NCBI RefSeq assembly: GCF_018860745.1
Contig: NZ_JAHKPY010000014.1
Span: 558,001-622,000, forward strand
Source: Zobellia uliginosa
GTDB taxonomy: Bacteria > Bacteroidota > Bacteroidia > Flavobacteriales > Flavobacteriaceae
DNA length: 64,000 nt
Direction of reading: 5' to 3'
In this document: positions 19,686 through 28,310 of the stretch, in pieces
How positions within the stretch are numbered: the stretch's first letter is position 1
How the letters are laid out: each line of letters begins with the position of its first letter
Translations under genes and position numbers: made by a program
Notes under the pieces: model-generated
Told to the model about the DNA's origin: nothing
Databases searched by the model: none
What the model saw: only the letters and a program-made list of their open reading frames with translations

Positions 19686-21344
19686 ATGAACGATCCTAGA
19701 TTTCCGGAGTTACCGCAAAGCCATATCAATATATTAAAAGAATATGGTAAGGTGGAATCGTATACAGAAGATACCGTAATATTTGAGTTGGCAGAATTGA
19801 AATATGATTTTTTTGTTGTTCTAGAAGGCGAAATAGCGGTCTTGGACCCAAATAACGATAAGAAAATAATAGTGGTTCATGGTAAAAGTGAATTTTCGGG
19901 AGATAGTGGAATGCTTTCCGATCGTGGAGCTCAATTCAGGGCAGTTGCTAAGGCAGGTTCTAAGCTTTTAAGAATTACGCCTACCAAGTTAAAAGAAGCC
20001 ATTGCCAAGTATAGCAATTTAAGCGATTTGTTGCTTAACGCTTTTTTACAGCGTCAAGATACTATTTTGAATGAATACGTAGGCGGTATTAAACTAGTGG
20101 GATCCGGTAATTCAAAAGAAGCGTATGCTATTCGGGATTTCATGGACAAGAATTACATCTGGTATAACTTTTTGGATGTAGACCAAACAAATGAAGCCAA
20201 GGATTTGCTTAACAACTTTGACCTCTCTGATAACGACTTGCCCCTTATGATATGTAACGGCGGTCAGTTGCATATGAAACCAACATTGGACGAGGTGGCA
20301 CGCTTCTCTGGCGTTTTAATGGATTTTGAAGATAAGATATTTGATCTATTGGTTATAGGTGCAGGTCCTTCTGGTTTGGCGGCTAGTGTTTATGCGGCTT
20401 CCGAAGGCTTAAGCGTTGTAACCATAGATAGTAGTGCGCCAGGCGGGCAGGCAGGTAAAAGCTCAAAAATTGAGAATTATTTGGGTTTCCCCACGGGAAT
20501 TTCCGGACATGATTTGGCCAACCGCGCTTATGTTCAGGCTCAAAAATTTGGGTGTAATATCTCTATTCCGCACAGGGCGGAAAAGATTGAACACACAGGA
20601 ACTCATTTTATCCTTTCTGCCACTAACGGAAAAGTAATTAAGGCAAAGTCTCTCATGGCTGCTACGGGAGCAAATTATCGTCAATTACCTATTGATACGA
20701 TTGAGAAATACGAGGGTAGTGGAGTTTATTATTCGGCTACGGGTATGAATGCTTCGGCTTGTAAAAGCGAATTGGTTGGTGTTGTTGGTGGAGGGAACTC
20801 CGCTGGGCAAGCAGCATTATTTCTTGCCGATTATGCCAAAGAGGTGCATGTTGTGCTTAGGGGAGGAGATTTGGGCTCAAAAATGAGCGATTACTTGGTC
20901 CAGCGTATTGTGGCGGCACCAAATATACATGTGCAGTTACATTCTCAAGTAACGGAATTGTATGGAGAGCACCATTTGGAATCTCTTCTTTTGGAGACCA
21001 GTGAGGGTAAGAAAACCAAAATGAACATTACAAATCTGTTTACCTTTATTGGTGCAAAACCATGTACGGAATGGCTAGAAGGTGTCGTGGCAACAGATGA
21101 AAAAGGATTTGTTTGTACAGGTCCGGGCATTAATAAAGAAGACCTTCATATGTGCAATATTTACACGAAACGAAAACCGCAGTCTTTGGAAACCAGTATA
21201 CCGGGATTCTTTGCTGTAGGCGATGTTCGTAAGGGTTCTGTAAAAAGGGTAGCTTCCGCTGTAGGAGAAGGTTCAATGGCCGTTAGTCAAGTACATCAGT
21301 TCTTGGGCGAATTAAGAGCTTCAGAAGCAAGTATGCAAGCATAA
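19686..21344 (+). CDS. cNMP-binding / thioredoxin-fold / thioredoxin-reductase-like fusion flavoprotein lacking redox cysteines
   Basis: 552 residues with three parts: a cyclic-nucleotide-binding-like beta barrel (about 15-125, VVLEGEIAVLDP); a thioredoxin/glutaredoxin-like module (about 135-215, KLVGSGNSKEAYAIRDFM to the LPLMICNGG cis-Pro region); and a TrxR-like FAD/NADPH module (about 220-545) with VIGAGPSGLAA, GGQAG, ENYLGFP, VVGGGNSAGQAA and a late FAVGDVR. The position of the CxxC of standard TrxR (CATC) reads SATG here, and the glutaredoxin-like module has GSGNS where CxxC would be. FAD and pyridine-nucleotide sites are intact, so an NAD(P)H-driven flavoenzyme with a non-disulfide acceptor is inferred. 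It pairs with the UBP finger upstream. Confidence 0.88.
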   Translation: MNDPRFPELPQSHINILKEYGKVESYTEDTVIFELAELKYDFFVVLEGEIAVLDPNNDKKIIVVHGKSEFSGDSGMLSDRGAQFRAVAKAGSKLLRITPTKLKEAIAKYSNLSDLLLNAFLQRQDTILNEYVGGIKLVGSGNSKEAYAIRDFMDKNYIWYNFLDVDQTNEAKDLLNNFDLSDNDLPLMICNGGQLHMKPTLDEVARFSGVLMDFEDKIFDLLVIGAGPSGLAASVYAASEGLSVVTIDSSAPGGQAGKSSKIENYLGFPTGISGHDLANRAYVQAQKFGCNISIPHRAEKIEHTGTHFILSATNGKVIKAKSLMAATGANYRQLPIDTIEKYEGSGVYYSATGMNASACKSELVGVVGGGNSAGQAALFLADYAKEVHVVLRGGDLGSKMSDYLVQRIVAAPNIHVQLHSQVTELYGEHHLESLLLETSEGKKTKMNITNLFTFIGAKPCTEWLEGVVATDEKGFVCTGPGINKEDLHMCNIYTKRKPQSLETSIPGFFAVGDVRKGSVKRVASAVGEGSMAVSQVHQFLGELRASEASMQA

Positions 21345-21350
21345 AAATTA

Positions 21351-21404
21351 AAAAATGTCGTCATTATTAACCTTATGAAAAATAATACTGGTGACGACAT
21401 TTTT
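21351..21404. terminator. bidirectional terminator with long perfect arms
   Basis: AAAAATGTCGTC (21351-21362) pairs with GACGACATTTTT (21393-21404), and inner ATTATT/AATAAT pairs further. It lies between convergent genes and has A/T-runs on both sides. Confidence 0.75.
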
Positions 21405-21415
21405 ACAGAATGTTT

Positions 21416-22390
21416 TTACTTCGGATATTTTTCTAGAACCATTATCTGATTTTCAATAGCCGATTTAAACTCGGCTTTTAAATCGGAAATAAGTTCGGCT
21501 ACAGGAACAGAATTATCGATCATGGCGGAACCTTGTCCGGCAGACCAGATAGTTTTCCAAGCTTTTGCTTCGGTATCGAGCTCCTTACCAAAGTCAATCT
21601 TTGTGTCCTTTTTAAGATCTTCCTCGGTTATTCCAGCTGCTTTTAAGCTAGCACCCAAGAAATTGGCATGAACACCGGAAATAGAAGCGGTATACACCAC
21701 ATCATTTGCCCCTGCATCAATAATCATTTTTTTGTATTCGTCAGATGCTTTACTTTCGTCTGTGTTAATGAAGCGCGTGCCCATATACGCTAAATCCGCT
21801 CCCATTTGTAATGCCGAAGCAATGTCACGACCCGTACTAATACAGCCTGAAAGAATAATTGTTTTATGGAAAAACTTCTTTACTTCGGCAACTAAAGTCA
21901 TAGGGTTAATAGTACCTGCATGGCCACCTGCGCCTGCAGCAACTAAGATTAATCCATCCACACCAGCTTCCTGAGCTTTTTCTGCATGGCGTTTTTTGAT
22001 AATGTCGTGAAATACTAGTCCGCCATAACTATGAATAGCATCTACTACCATGGAAACCGCACCTAAAGAAGTAATTATAATAGGCACTTTATGTTTTACA
22101 CAGAGCTTTATATCTGCTTCAAGTCTTGGATTAGTTGGGTGTACGATAAGATTTACGCCAAAAGGTGCAGGTTTCTTGCCTGTTTCCTTTTCAAATTTAT
22201 CCAGTTCTGTTTTTATTTCAATTAGCCATTCTTCAAAACCTTCACTAGTGCGTTGGTTCAGTGCCGGAAAAGTTCCCACAATACCGTTTTTACAACATTC
22301 AGTAACCAATTTGGGGCCTGATATTAAGAACATTGGGGCTGCAATAGCGGGTAATGCCAATTCATTTATAAAGGAAGGCTTAGTGCTCAT
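21416..22390 (-). CDS. nitronate monooxygenase-family FMN protein (NMO/FabK-like)
   Basis: The ATG at 22390 (MSTKPSFINEL) is preferred over one at 22411. About 324 residues forming an FMN TIM barrel: PAIAAPMFLISGP near the N-terminus, PIIITSLGAV, VDGLILVAAGAGGHAG (FMN phosphate/His region), ILSGCISTGRDIASALQMGADLAYMGTRF (read in two blocks) for phosphate binding, and a late SAGQGSAMID. Nitronate monooxygenases oxidise toxic alkyl nitronates such as propionate-3-nitronate; FabK-like enoyl reductases share the fold. NMO is more likely because of AAGAGGHAG and the isolated context. It is divergent from a thioesterase gene. Confidence 0.82.
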   Translation of the reverse strand: MSTKPSFINELALPAIAAPMFLISGPKLVTECCKNGIVGTFPALNQRTSEGFEEWLIEIKTELDKFEKETGKKPAPFGVNLIVHPTNPRLEADIKLCVKHKVPIIITSLGAVSMVVDAIHSYGGLVFHDIIKKRHAEKAQEAGVDGLILVAAGAGGHAGTINPMTLVAEVKKFFHKTIILSGCISTGRDIASALQMGADLAYMGTRFINTDESKASDEYKKMIIDAGANDVVYTASISGVHANFLGASLKAAGITEEDLKKDTKIDFGKELDTEAKAWKTIWSAGQGSAMIDNSVPVAELISDLKAEFKSAIENQIMVLEKYPK

Positions 22391-22466
22391 ATCATCTGTT
22401 TTTAGAAACAATTAAAAATAGCTTTTAAATTTTAATGTGGAATTCCTCTGTTTATCAAAACTATGG

Positions 22467-22474
22467 TATTTTTG
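22467..22474 (+). promoter_or_regulatory. -7 box of the thioesterase promoter
   Basis: TATTTTTG followed by CAT fits TAnnTTTG and lies 39 bases before the ATG. The expected start point falls inside the palindrome at 22479-22498. Confidence 0.5.
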
Positions 22475-22478
22475 CATA

Positions 22479-22498
22479 TTATTATGCATGCATAATAA
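22479..22498. promoter_or_regulatory. perfect 20-bp palindrome, candidate operator
   Basis: The left half TTATTATGCA is the exact reverse complement of the right half TGCATAATAA. It begins 5 bases after the -7 box, so a bound dimeric repressor would cover the transcription start. It lies in the divergent gap between the NMO-like and thioesterase genes. No regulator gene is adjacent. Confidence 0.6.
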
Positions 22499-22513
22499 AT
22501 TAATTCGTGAAAT

Positions 22514-22990
22514 ATGTATCTAAAGAGCTTTGAAATACGTTGGAGCGATGTTGACGCGAACCGTCATTTGGCCAACTCTGCCTATGTTAATTTTATGAGC
22601 CACACCCGAATAACCTATTTAGCAGAAATAGGTTTTGGCCACGACATTCTTATGGAAAAGGAGATGGGTCCGGTTGTTTTTTACGAGCATATGTATTATT
22701 TCAAGGAAATTTTTCCCGGCAGACCTGTAAAAGTTTCTATGCAAGTGATGGGTATGAGTGAAGATGGAAAGTTTTTTAAGTTTCACCATAATTTTTACGA
22801 TTACAAAGGACGAAATTTTGCGCATTGCGAAATGATGGGTGCTTGGATGAATTTAAAAACCAGGAAACTAACTGGTTTGACCGATGACCTTTTAGCTAAG
22901 TTTAATGATGTTGAAAAACCTGAAGGTTATAGCGTGTTGAGTAAAGCAGATACTAGAAAGTTCGCTAAGGCTCCAAAGGATTTGGTTTAG
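22514..22990 (+). CDS. 4HBT hot-dog-fold acyl-CoA thioesterase
   Basis: 158 residues. FEIRWSDVDANRHLANSAYVNFM (in two blocks) holds the Asp of the 4-hydroxybenzoyl-CoA thioesterase class (WSDVDANRH), and the central helix with VVFYEHMYYFKEIFPG and the KFHHNFYDYKG strand are typical. It hydrolyses acyl-CoA thioesters; chain preference unknown. The last 26 bases overlap the convergent DMT transporter gene. A promoter and a perfect palindrome sit directly upstream. Confidence 0.9.
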   Translation: MYLKSFEIRWSDVDANRHLANSAYVNFMSHTRITYLAEIGFGHDILMEKEMGPVVFYEHMYYFKEIFPGRPVKVSMQVMGMSEDGKFFKFHHNFYDYKGRNFAHCEMMGAWMNLKTRKLTGLTDDLLAKFNDVEKPEGYSVLSKADTRKFAKAPKDLV

Positions 22991-23867
22991 GTTTTTTACT
23001 GGCCAAATAAACTCCTAGAAATACCAGGCAACCCGCTATGATTTTAAGCGTAGTAAGGTTATCCTGTCCTGTGGCTACTGCAAAAAGAATACCTAACAAT
23101 GGCTGAATGTACACGAACGCACTTAATGTGGATGCCTTTAGCTGTGTGAGGGCAAATATATTGAACAGGTAGGTGCAAAATGTAGTTCCTAAAACTACGA
23201 ATGCAATTTTCCACAAAGCTTCAAAAGGAAGATTGGACCAGTCTATGGCTAGAAATTCATGATACCCAAATGGCAAGCAAATAAGTATACCCATGGTAAA
23301 CAACCATTTCATAAAGGTAAAAGGATGGTACTTTGCAATCAAAGTTTTAGCGCCAATAAGGTAAGATCCATAAAATACGGAATTCATAAAAATGAGAAAA
23401 TTACCCAGTGGAATGTTGGGAGCGTCTTGTCTTGTCTCACTTCCAAAGAATATAAGGCCTAGAGCACCTAAAAGTCCGATTAAAATGCCCACTATCTTTT
23501 TAGGTATGATTTTTTCCTTTATCAGGACTGCGGAAAGTAGAACTACGATAATTGGCGTTGTAGTTATTAAAACGGCACTATTAATAGGAGTAGATAGCGA
23601 TAGTCCTTTAAAGAAAACCAACATATTAAAACCCATACCCAAGAGGGCGCAAACAAACATTCTGAGATAGTCTTTTCTTTCTATTTTTTCTTTTGGTCCA
23701 AAAAAAGAAATACTCCAAAATAGTATGGAAGCGCCAATAACCCGAAGCATAATAAAACCAAAAGGTTGCACATGGTTGGGCATCACCCCTTTTGCAATAG
23801 TGTGGTTAAGTGCGTAAATTATGGTTGCCCCTATTGCTGCTAATATGGCTAGTGTTCGTCTACTCAA
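22965..23867 (-). CDS. EamA/DMT-superfamily membrane transporter
   Basis: 300 residues with ten membrane helices in two EamA repeats, ending in a KKPKPN cytosolic tail. The start is TTG at 23867, overlapping by 4 bases the stop of the ArsC-like gene (TTGA), which indicates translational coupling. The internal pattern (STPINSAVLITTTPIIVVLLS; LKASTLSAFVYIQPLLGILFA, each in blocks) is typical of EamA. Drug/metabolite exporters of this family move amino acids or metabolites out of the cell; substrate unknown. Confidence 0.9.
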   Translation of the reverse strand: MSRRTLAILAAIGATIIYALNHTIAKGVMPNHVQPFGFIMLRVIGASILFWSISFFGPKEKIERKDYLRMFVCALLGMGFNMLVFFKGLSLSTPINSAVLITTTPIIVVLLSAVLIKEKIIPKKIVGILIGLLGALGLIFFGSETRQDAPNIPLGNFLIFMNSVFYGSYLIGAKTLIAKYHPFTFMKWLFTMGILICLPFGYHEFLAIDWSNLPFEALWKIAFVVLGTTFCTYLFNIFALTQLKASTLSAFVYIQPLLGILFAVATGQDNLTTLKIIAGCLVFLGVYLASKKPKPNPLEP

Positions 23868-24217
23868 TGGTGTAGAGCCTGTTTTGCGGCCTCCACCACT
23901 TTTTTACTGTTACCTACGAATATTTGGTCATTTATAATGATAACCGGTCTTTTCAAAAAAGTATAATGATTTAGAATCAAATCTTTCAACTCAGCTTCTG
24001 AAGATTGTTTTTCATGTAGCCCCATTTCTCTATAAAGCCTAGCTCTTTTGCTAAAAAGGGATTCATAGCTGCCAGCAAGTTTTTCCATTTGCTCAAGCTG
24101 TTCAACCGTTATGGCCTCTGTTTTAATATCTTGAAGAGTTACCCCATCCAAAGGTTGCAGTTCTTTAAGTATCCTTTTGCAGGTATCACAGGTACTGAGG
24201 TGGTAAATCTTTTTCAT
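23864..24217 (-). CDS. ArsC/Spx-like thioredoxin-fold protein
   Basis: The ATG at 24217 (MKKIYHLSTCDTCKR) is chosen; a longer frame opens at 24286 but lacks family similarity. 117 residues with CDTC at residues 10-13, where Spx/YffB-type proteins place CxxC. The late FLKRPVIIINDQIFVG is the ArsC-family cis-Pro/anion region. Such proteins are arsenate reductases, transcription factors (Spx) or of unknown role (YffB). With no ars genes nearby, arsenate reduction is not inferred. Coupled to the EamA transporter. Confidence 0.85.
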   Translation of the reverse strand: MKKIYHLSTCDTCKRILKELQPLDGVTLQDIKTEAITVEQLEQMEKLAGSYESLFSKRARLYREMGLHEKQSSEAELKDLILNHYTFLKRPVIIINDQIFVGNSKKVVEAAKQALHH

Positions 24218-24303
24218 ATTTCTTAACATTAATTCACTTTGCAAAGAAACCCAATTCAGTTCAATTGTACTATTTTTGAGCGCCACTTTAAAATAAATAC
24301 GCT

Positions 24304-24765
24304 TTGGAAAAACTTTTTGATGTTATTTTACAGAATAGAAAACGATTGTATAAAATCTTAGAAGAAACTCCCAAGGAGCAGCTACTTGAGATTCCCAAGG
24401 GTTTTAATAATAATATCTGGTGGAATATTGCGCATACGTTGGTTACTCCGCAAGTTTTGGCGTATAAGTTCAGCAATTTACAAATGAGGGTTCCGGATGA
24501 ATTCGTTGTAAAGTTCAGTAAAGGAACCAAACCGGACGGTACAGCAACTAAAGAGGAAATGATGATTATTGCAGATTTTCTTATTTCTACTTTGGAATGG
24601 CTCGTAGAGGACTATGAGGCCGGACTTTTTCAGGAGTATACGGAATATACTACCAGTGCCGGTGTTACATTAACCTCGGTTGAGGAAGCCGTAGCCTTTA
24701 CCGCTTATCACGAAGGTTTACACATGGGGGCAATTATTGCCTTACTTAAAATTGTGGCGAAATAA
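24304..24765 (+). CDS. DinB-superfamily four-helix-bundle protein
   Basis: TTG start at 24304 (stop at 24289 and no ATG between). 153 residues. Metal-site histidines are expected in WWNIAHTLV (helix 2) and AYHEGLHMGAII (helix 4, H-x3-H), giving the DinB/YfiT-type three-His site. Members are thiol-dependent S-transferases or of unknown role (the founding DinB is DNA-damage induced in Bacillus). Cytosolic. Divergent from the ArsC-like gene and convergent with the following lipoprotein, from which it is separated by one base. Confidence 0.85.
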   Translation: MEKLFDVILQNRKRLYKILEETPKEQLLEIPKGFNNNIWWNIAHTLVTPQVLAYKFSNLQMRVPDEFVVKFSKGTKPDGTATKEEMMIIADFLISTLEWLVEDYEAGLFQEYTEYTTSAGVTLTSVEEAVAFTAYHEGLHMGAIIALLKIVAK

Positions 24766-24766
24766 A

Positions 24767-25507
24767 CTAGGATTTACTCTTTACCAAATAAGGTTTGATA
24801 TCTGTGAAAGGCAGTGTCAAAACTATGGGGCCGTCTGCATATGAAGCAACCTCATAAGGGTTGTAGAGCAACTTTATGCCTTCCTCGGTAAACCCAATGT
24901 TTTCGGGAAGGTAAAATAAATCGCGCTCAAACATAAAACCAGTGCTGTTGATTGGACCGTCTAAGGGGATTTTTTCTTGGTTTCTGAATTTCTGTTCAGC
25001 AAACTTTTCAAAATCTTTACGGTCTTTAAAAATTTCCCAATTCTCCAGTTCCTTGCCTTTTTTCTTGTCAAAGTTCAAGAAATGTCGTGAGCTATACCCA
25101 TGCGCACCTCCCGTAAAAATATAGGAGTTAAGCTCAAGGGTGATAAAATTATCATCTTCATAGGTAACTTTACCCTCTATATTCGCTTCCCAGCCTATCG
25201 CTTCCTCTGGGTACAACTTTTTGAGCTCCCAATATCCATTGCTAAAGGATTCAACAGCATCCTTGATGGATGTAGCCTCTAATTCATCGTCATAGTTCAA
25301 GGTTTCTATGATTTCTTCATCAATAGCAGTATTAATAGTAGTAGCTATCTTAGAATTTTCAAGAGCCTTAGGAACGTTTATCCCCACGTTCGGACATTCG
25401 GAACAACGAGTCTCGTCAAGACTAACGGTCTCAAATGTTAGCTTGTTTTCTTTTTGACATCCTACAAGGGCTAAAAGCAAAATGATATAGGTAACTTGGG
25501 TTCTCAT
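24767..25507 (-). CDS. DUF4163/DUF3298 lipoprotein (RsiV-like C-terminal domain)
   Basis: 246 residues. The SpII signal peptide ends LVGC (Cys17). An N-terminal DUF4163-like part (about 45-125) is followed by DUF3298 (about 160-240): SYIFTGGAHGYSSRHFLNFD, ENWEIFKDRKDF and the terminal YADGPIVLTLPFTDIKPYL. In Bacillus RsiV the same module binds lysozyme, but here there is no transmembrane anti-sigma region, only a lipid anchor. A second Cys pair (RCSEC) lies near the N-terminus. Function unknown; extracytoplasmic. Confidence 0.83.
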   Translation of the reverse strand: MRTQVTYIILLLALVGCQKENKLTFETVSLDETRCSECPNVGINVPKALENSKIATTINTAIDEEIIETLNYDDELEATSIKDAVESFSNGYWELKKLYPEEAIGWEANIEGKVTYEDDNFITLELNSYIFTGGAHGYSSRHFLNFDKKKGKELENWEIFKDRKDFEKFAEQKFRNQEKIPLDGPINSTGFMFERDLFYLPENIGFTEEGIKLLYNPYEVASYADGPIVLTLPFTDIKPYLVKSKS

Positions 25508-25593
25508 ATAGGTAGTTCATTGGGGTGAGGCAGACCATACTGGATTATCCAATATCAAAGATAACGATAGATTTATACGAATAATTATAAAAA

Positions 25594-26748
25594 ATGAGCG
25601 AAAAAACGTTAAAATTTAATAGTAAGACCATTCACGGAGGTCAAAAGCCAGATGCTGCTTATGGTGCAGTAATGCCTCCTATTTATCAAACATCTACTTA
25701 TGCACAGACCACACCGGGCGGTCATAAAGGCTACGCATACTCTAGAAGTGCCAATCCTACCAGAACGGCTCTAGAAGATTCTTTGGCAAGTATTGAAAAC
25801 GGAACTCATGGTATGGCCTTTGCAAGCGGAATTGCTGCTATGGATGCTGTAATTAAATTGTTGAACCCGGGTGATGAAGTGGTTTCTACAAACGATTTGT
25901 ACGGCGGAACGTATAGGTTATTTAAAAAAGTGTTCGAAAAATTCGGGATAAAATTTGTTTTCGTGGATATGCAGGATGCCCAAGCTATTGAACCGGCAAT
26001 CAACAGCAGAACAAAATTGATTTGGGTAGAGACTCCTACGAACCCAATGATGAACATTATTGATATAAAGGCAATTGCTCAATTGGCTAAAAAGCATGAG
26101 GTGCTAATGGCCGTAGATAATACGTTTGCTACGCCCTATTTACAGACGCCGTTAGATTTAGGTGCGGATATTGTAATGCATTCTGCAACAAAATATTTAG
26201 GGGGACATAGTGATGTGGTTGCCGGAGCATTAATTGTGAAAGACAAAGGGTTGGCGGAAGAGCTATACTTTATTCAAAATGCAAGTGGGGCTATTTGTGG
26301 TCCTATGGATAGTTTTTTGGTATTGCGAGGTATAAAAACGCTTCATGTACGTATGGAACGTCATTGTGAGAATGGAGCCGCTATTGCTAACTATTTGGCA
26401 AGTCATACCAAAATAGAGAAAGTGTATTGGCCCGGTTTTGAAAGTCACCCCAACCATGAAATCGCCAAAAGTCAAATGAGCGGTTATGGAGGTATGATTT
26501 CTTTTGTAACCAAAGGTGCCAGTTATGAAGATGCCATTAAATTTGTAGAGAAGTTACAGATATTTACCTTGGCCGAATCTTTGGGAGGTGTAGAAAGTCT
26601 TGCGGGACATCCTGCCAGTATGACCCACGCGAGTATTCCAAAGGAAGAAAGGGAGAAAATCGGAGTTGTAGATGCACTAATACGCTTAAGTGTTGGTATT
26701 GAAGATGTAGAGGATCTTATAAACGACTTAAAACAGGCAATCGACTAA
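25594..26748 (+). CDS. cystathionine gamma-synthase/lyase-type PLP enzyme
   Basis: 384 residues, fold-type I PLP enzyme of the Cys/Met metabolism family. SRSANPTRTALE, ASGIAAMDAV, YGGTYRLF, VETPTNPMM, VDNTFATPYLQ and the PLP-binding SATKYLGGH (Lys200) are all present, as is the C-terminal SLGGVESLAGHPASMTHAS. It makes or cleaves cystathionine in the methionine/cysteine pathways. Distinguishing MetB from MccB or MetC needs alignment, so no symbol is given. No SAM-type leader is seen in the 86 bases before the ATG. Confidence 0.92.
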   Translation: MSEKTLKFNSKTIHGGQKPDAAYGAVMPPIYQTSTYAQTTPGGHKGYAYSRSANPTRTALEDSLASIENGTHGMAFASGIAAMDAVIKLLNPGDEVVSTNDLYGGTYRLFKKVFEKFGIKFVFVDMQDAQAIEPAINSRTKLIWVETPTNPMMNIIDIKAIAQLAKKHEVLMAVDNTFATPYLQTPLDLGADIVMHSATKYLGGHSDVVAGALIVKDKGLAEELYFIQNASGAICGPMDSFLVLRGIKTLHVRMERHCENGAAIANYLASHTKIEKVYWPGFESHPNHEIAKSQMSGYGGMISFVTKGASYEDAIKFVEKLQIFTLAESLGGVESLAGHPASMTHASIPKEEREKIGVVDALIRLSVGIEDVEDLINDLKQAID

Positions 26749-26777
26749 AATTTTAGTGGATTTTTAAAAAAAGGATG

Positions 26778-26805
26778 TTTTAGTTATATAAATAACATAA
26801 TTTTG
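26778..26805 (+). promoter_or_regulatory. candidate gdhA promoter
   Basis: A TTTT-type -33 near 26778, about 16 bases, then TAATTTTG (26798-26805) as TAnnTTTG. The ATG is 33 bases downstream. Confidence 0.5.
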
Positions 26806-26838
26806 TCGTTATAATCAAAATTCAACAAAAATCTCGTT

Positions 26839-28182
26839 ATGGATATTAAGATTAAGGACTTCATGGATGAAGTCAAAATGAGAAACGGGCATGAGCCCGA
26901 GTTCATTCAAGCGGTACAAGAAGTTGCTGAGACGGTAATTCCATATATCGCAAAGAATGAAATATATAATGGTAAGAATATCTTACTACGAATGGTTGAG
27001 CCGGAAAGGCTTATTTCTTTTAGGGTTGCCTGGGTAGATGATGAAGGAGAGATTCATGTAAATAGAGGCTACCGTATTCAGATGAATTCAGCTATTGGTC
27101 CATATAAGGGTGGTTTGCGGTTCCATCCATCTGTCAATGCCAGTATTTTAAAGTTCTTGGCCTTTGAACAGGTTTTTAAAAACAGCCTTACCACTCTGCC
27201 TATGGGTGGAGGAAAAGGAGGGTCGGATTTTGACCCAAAAGGAAAATCGCATGATGAAGTCATGCGTTTTTGTCATGCATTTATGCTAGAGCTTTGTCGC
27301 CATATTGGCCCTAATACAGATGTACCTGCGGGAGACATAGGAGTAGGTGCTCGTGAAATTGGATTTCTATTTGGGATGTATAAAAAAATCAGAAATGAAT
27401 TTACCGGTGTTTTAACTGGTAAGGGCCTTTCTTGGGGTGGTTCTAAAATTCGGCCGGAAGCAACGGGATACGGAACGGTATATTTTGCACAAAGTATGCT
27501 GAAAACAAAGAACGATACTTTTAAGGGAAAAACTGTTGTTATTTCAGGTTCGGGTAACGTGGCTCAATATGCGGCTGAGAAAGTTTTACAACTAGGAGGT
27601 AAGGTAGTAACTTTATCTGATTCTGGAGGATACATTTATGATTCAGAGGGTATTGATGCGGAAAAGCTGGCTTTCGTTATGGATTTGAAAAACAATAAGC
27701 GTGGTAGAATTTCTGAATATACTGAAAAGTATAAAAACTCGGAATACCATAAGGGTAAAACTCCTTGGGAAGTAAAATGTGATATTGCATTACCATGTGC
27801 TACCCAAAACGAATTATTGGTCAACGACGCAAAAATGTTAATGGCCAATGGTTGCATGTGCGTGGTAGAGGGCGCAAATATGCCCTGTGATACAGATGCA
27901 GTTCATGCATTCCATGAAGGAAAGATCTTATTTGCTCCGGGTAAGGCTTCCAATGCTGGTGGTGTTGCCACCTCCGGTCTTGAAATGTCGCAAAACTCAT
28001 TACGTATTAGTTGGACAAGAGAAGAGGTAGATGAGAGGCTTCGCGATATTATGGAAGATATTCATGACTCTTGTATTGAGTACGGAAAAGAGGAAGATGG
28101 CTATTGCAATTACGTAAAAGGCGCAAATATTGCGGGATTCGTTAAAGTTGCCGATGCCATGTTAGCACAAGGTGTAATATAA
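26839..28182 (+). CDS. gdhA: glutamate dehydrogenase (NADP type by length and motifs)
   Basis: 447 residues, the length of hexameric bacterial GDH. PYKGGLRFHPSVNASILKFL (substrate region), LPMGGGKGGSDFDPKG with the catalytic Lys, DVPAGDIGVGAREIGFL, and the Rossmann VVISGSGNVAQYAAEK are diagnostic. C-terminal SGLEMSQNSLRISW is conserved. It interconverts 2-oxoglutarate plus ammonium and glutamate in the cytosol. Monocistronic by the strong terminator downstream and the promoter upstream. Confidence 0.96.
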   Translation: MDIKIKDFMDEVKMRNGHEPEFIQAVQEVAETVIPYIAKNEIYNGKNILLRMVEPERLISFRVAWVDDEGEIHVNRGYRIQMNSAIGPYKGGLRFHPSVNASILKFLAFEQVFKNSLTTLPMGGGKGGSDFDPKGKSHDEVMRFCHAFMLELCRHIGPNTDVPAGDIGVGAREIGFLFGMYKKIRNEFTGVLTGKGLSWGGSKIRPEATGYGTVYFAQSMLKTKNDTFKGKTVVISGSGNVAQYAAEKVLQLGGKVVTLSDSGGYIYDSEGIDAEKLAFVMDLKNNKRGRISEYTEKYKNSEYHKGKTPWEVKCDIALPCATQNELLVNDAKMLMANGCMCVVEGANMPCDTDAVHAFHEGKILFAPGKASNAGGVATSGLEMSQNSLRISWTREEVDERLRDIMEDIHDSCIEYGKEEDGYCNYVKGANIAGFVKVADAMLAQGVI

Positions 28183-28204
28183 AAACATCAACCTACATAA
28201 TGGT

Positions 28205-28240
28205 AAGACCTGTAGCTTCTAAGGTTGCAGGTCTTTTTTT
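28205..28240 (+). terminator. gdhA terminator
   Basis: Stem AAGACCTG/CAGGTCTT (extended by AGC/GTT pairs) followed by a run of T. Confidence 0.88.
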
Positions 28241-28259
28241 TATTCTCTAATGGCTAATC

Positions 28260-28290
28260 TTTAATCACTTCCTATTTAAAGTTATCTTTG
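28260..28290 (+). promoter_or_regulatory. recO promoter candidate
   Basis: TTTA at 28260-28263, 19 bases, then TATCTTTG at 28283-28290 (TAnnTTTG), 20 bases before the ATG. Confidence 0.5.
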
Positions 28291-28310
28291 TTACAAACCT
28301 AATCTTGTAC

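Noticed and set aside
23864-24217. Arsenate-resistance function for the ArsC-like gene
   Set aside because: CxxC is placed as in Spx/YffB, and no arsR, arsB or acr3 genes lie near; the EamA neighbour is not an arsenite exporter family.
25508-25593. Possible SAM-type riboswitch before the cystathionine enzyme
   Set aside because: Only 86 bases are available and I find no SAM-I or SAM-II pattern or terminator there.
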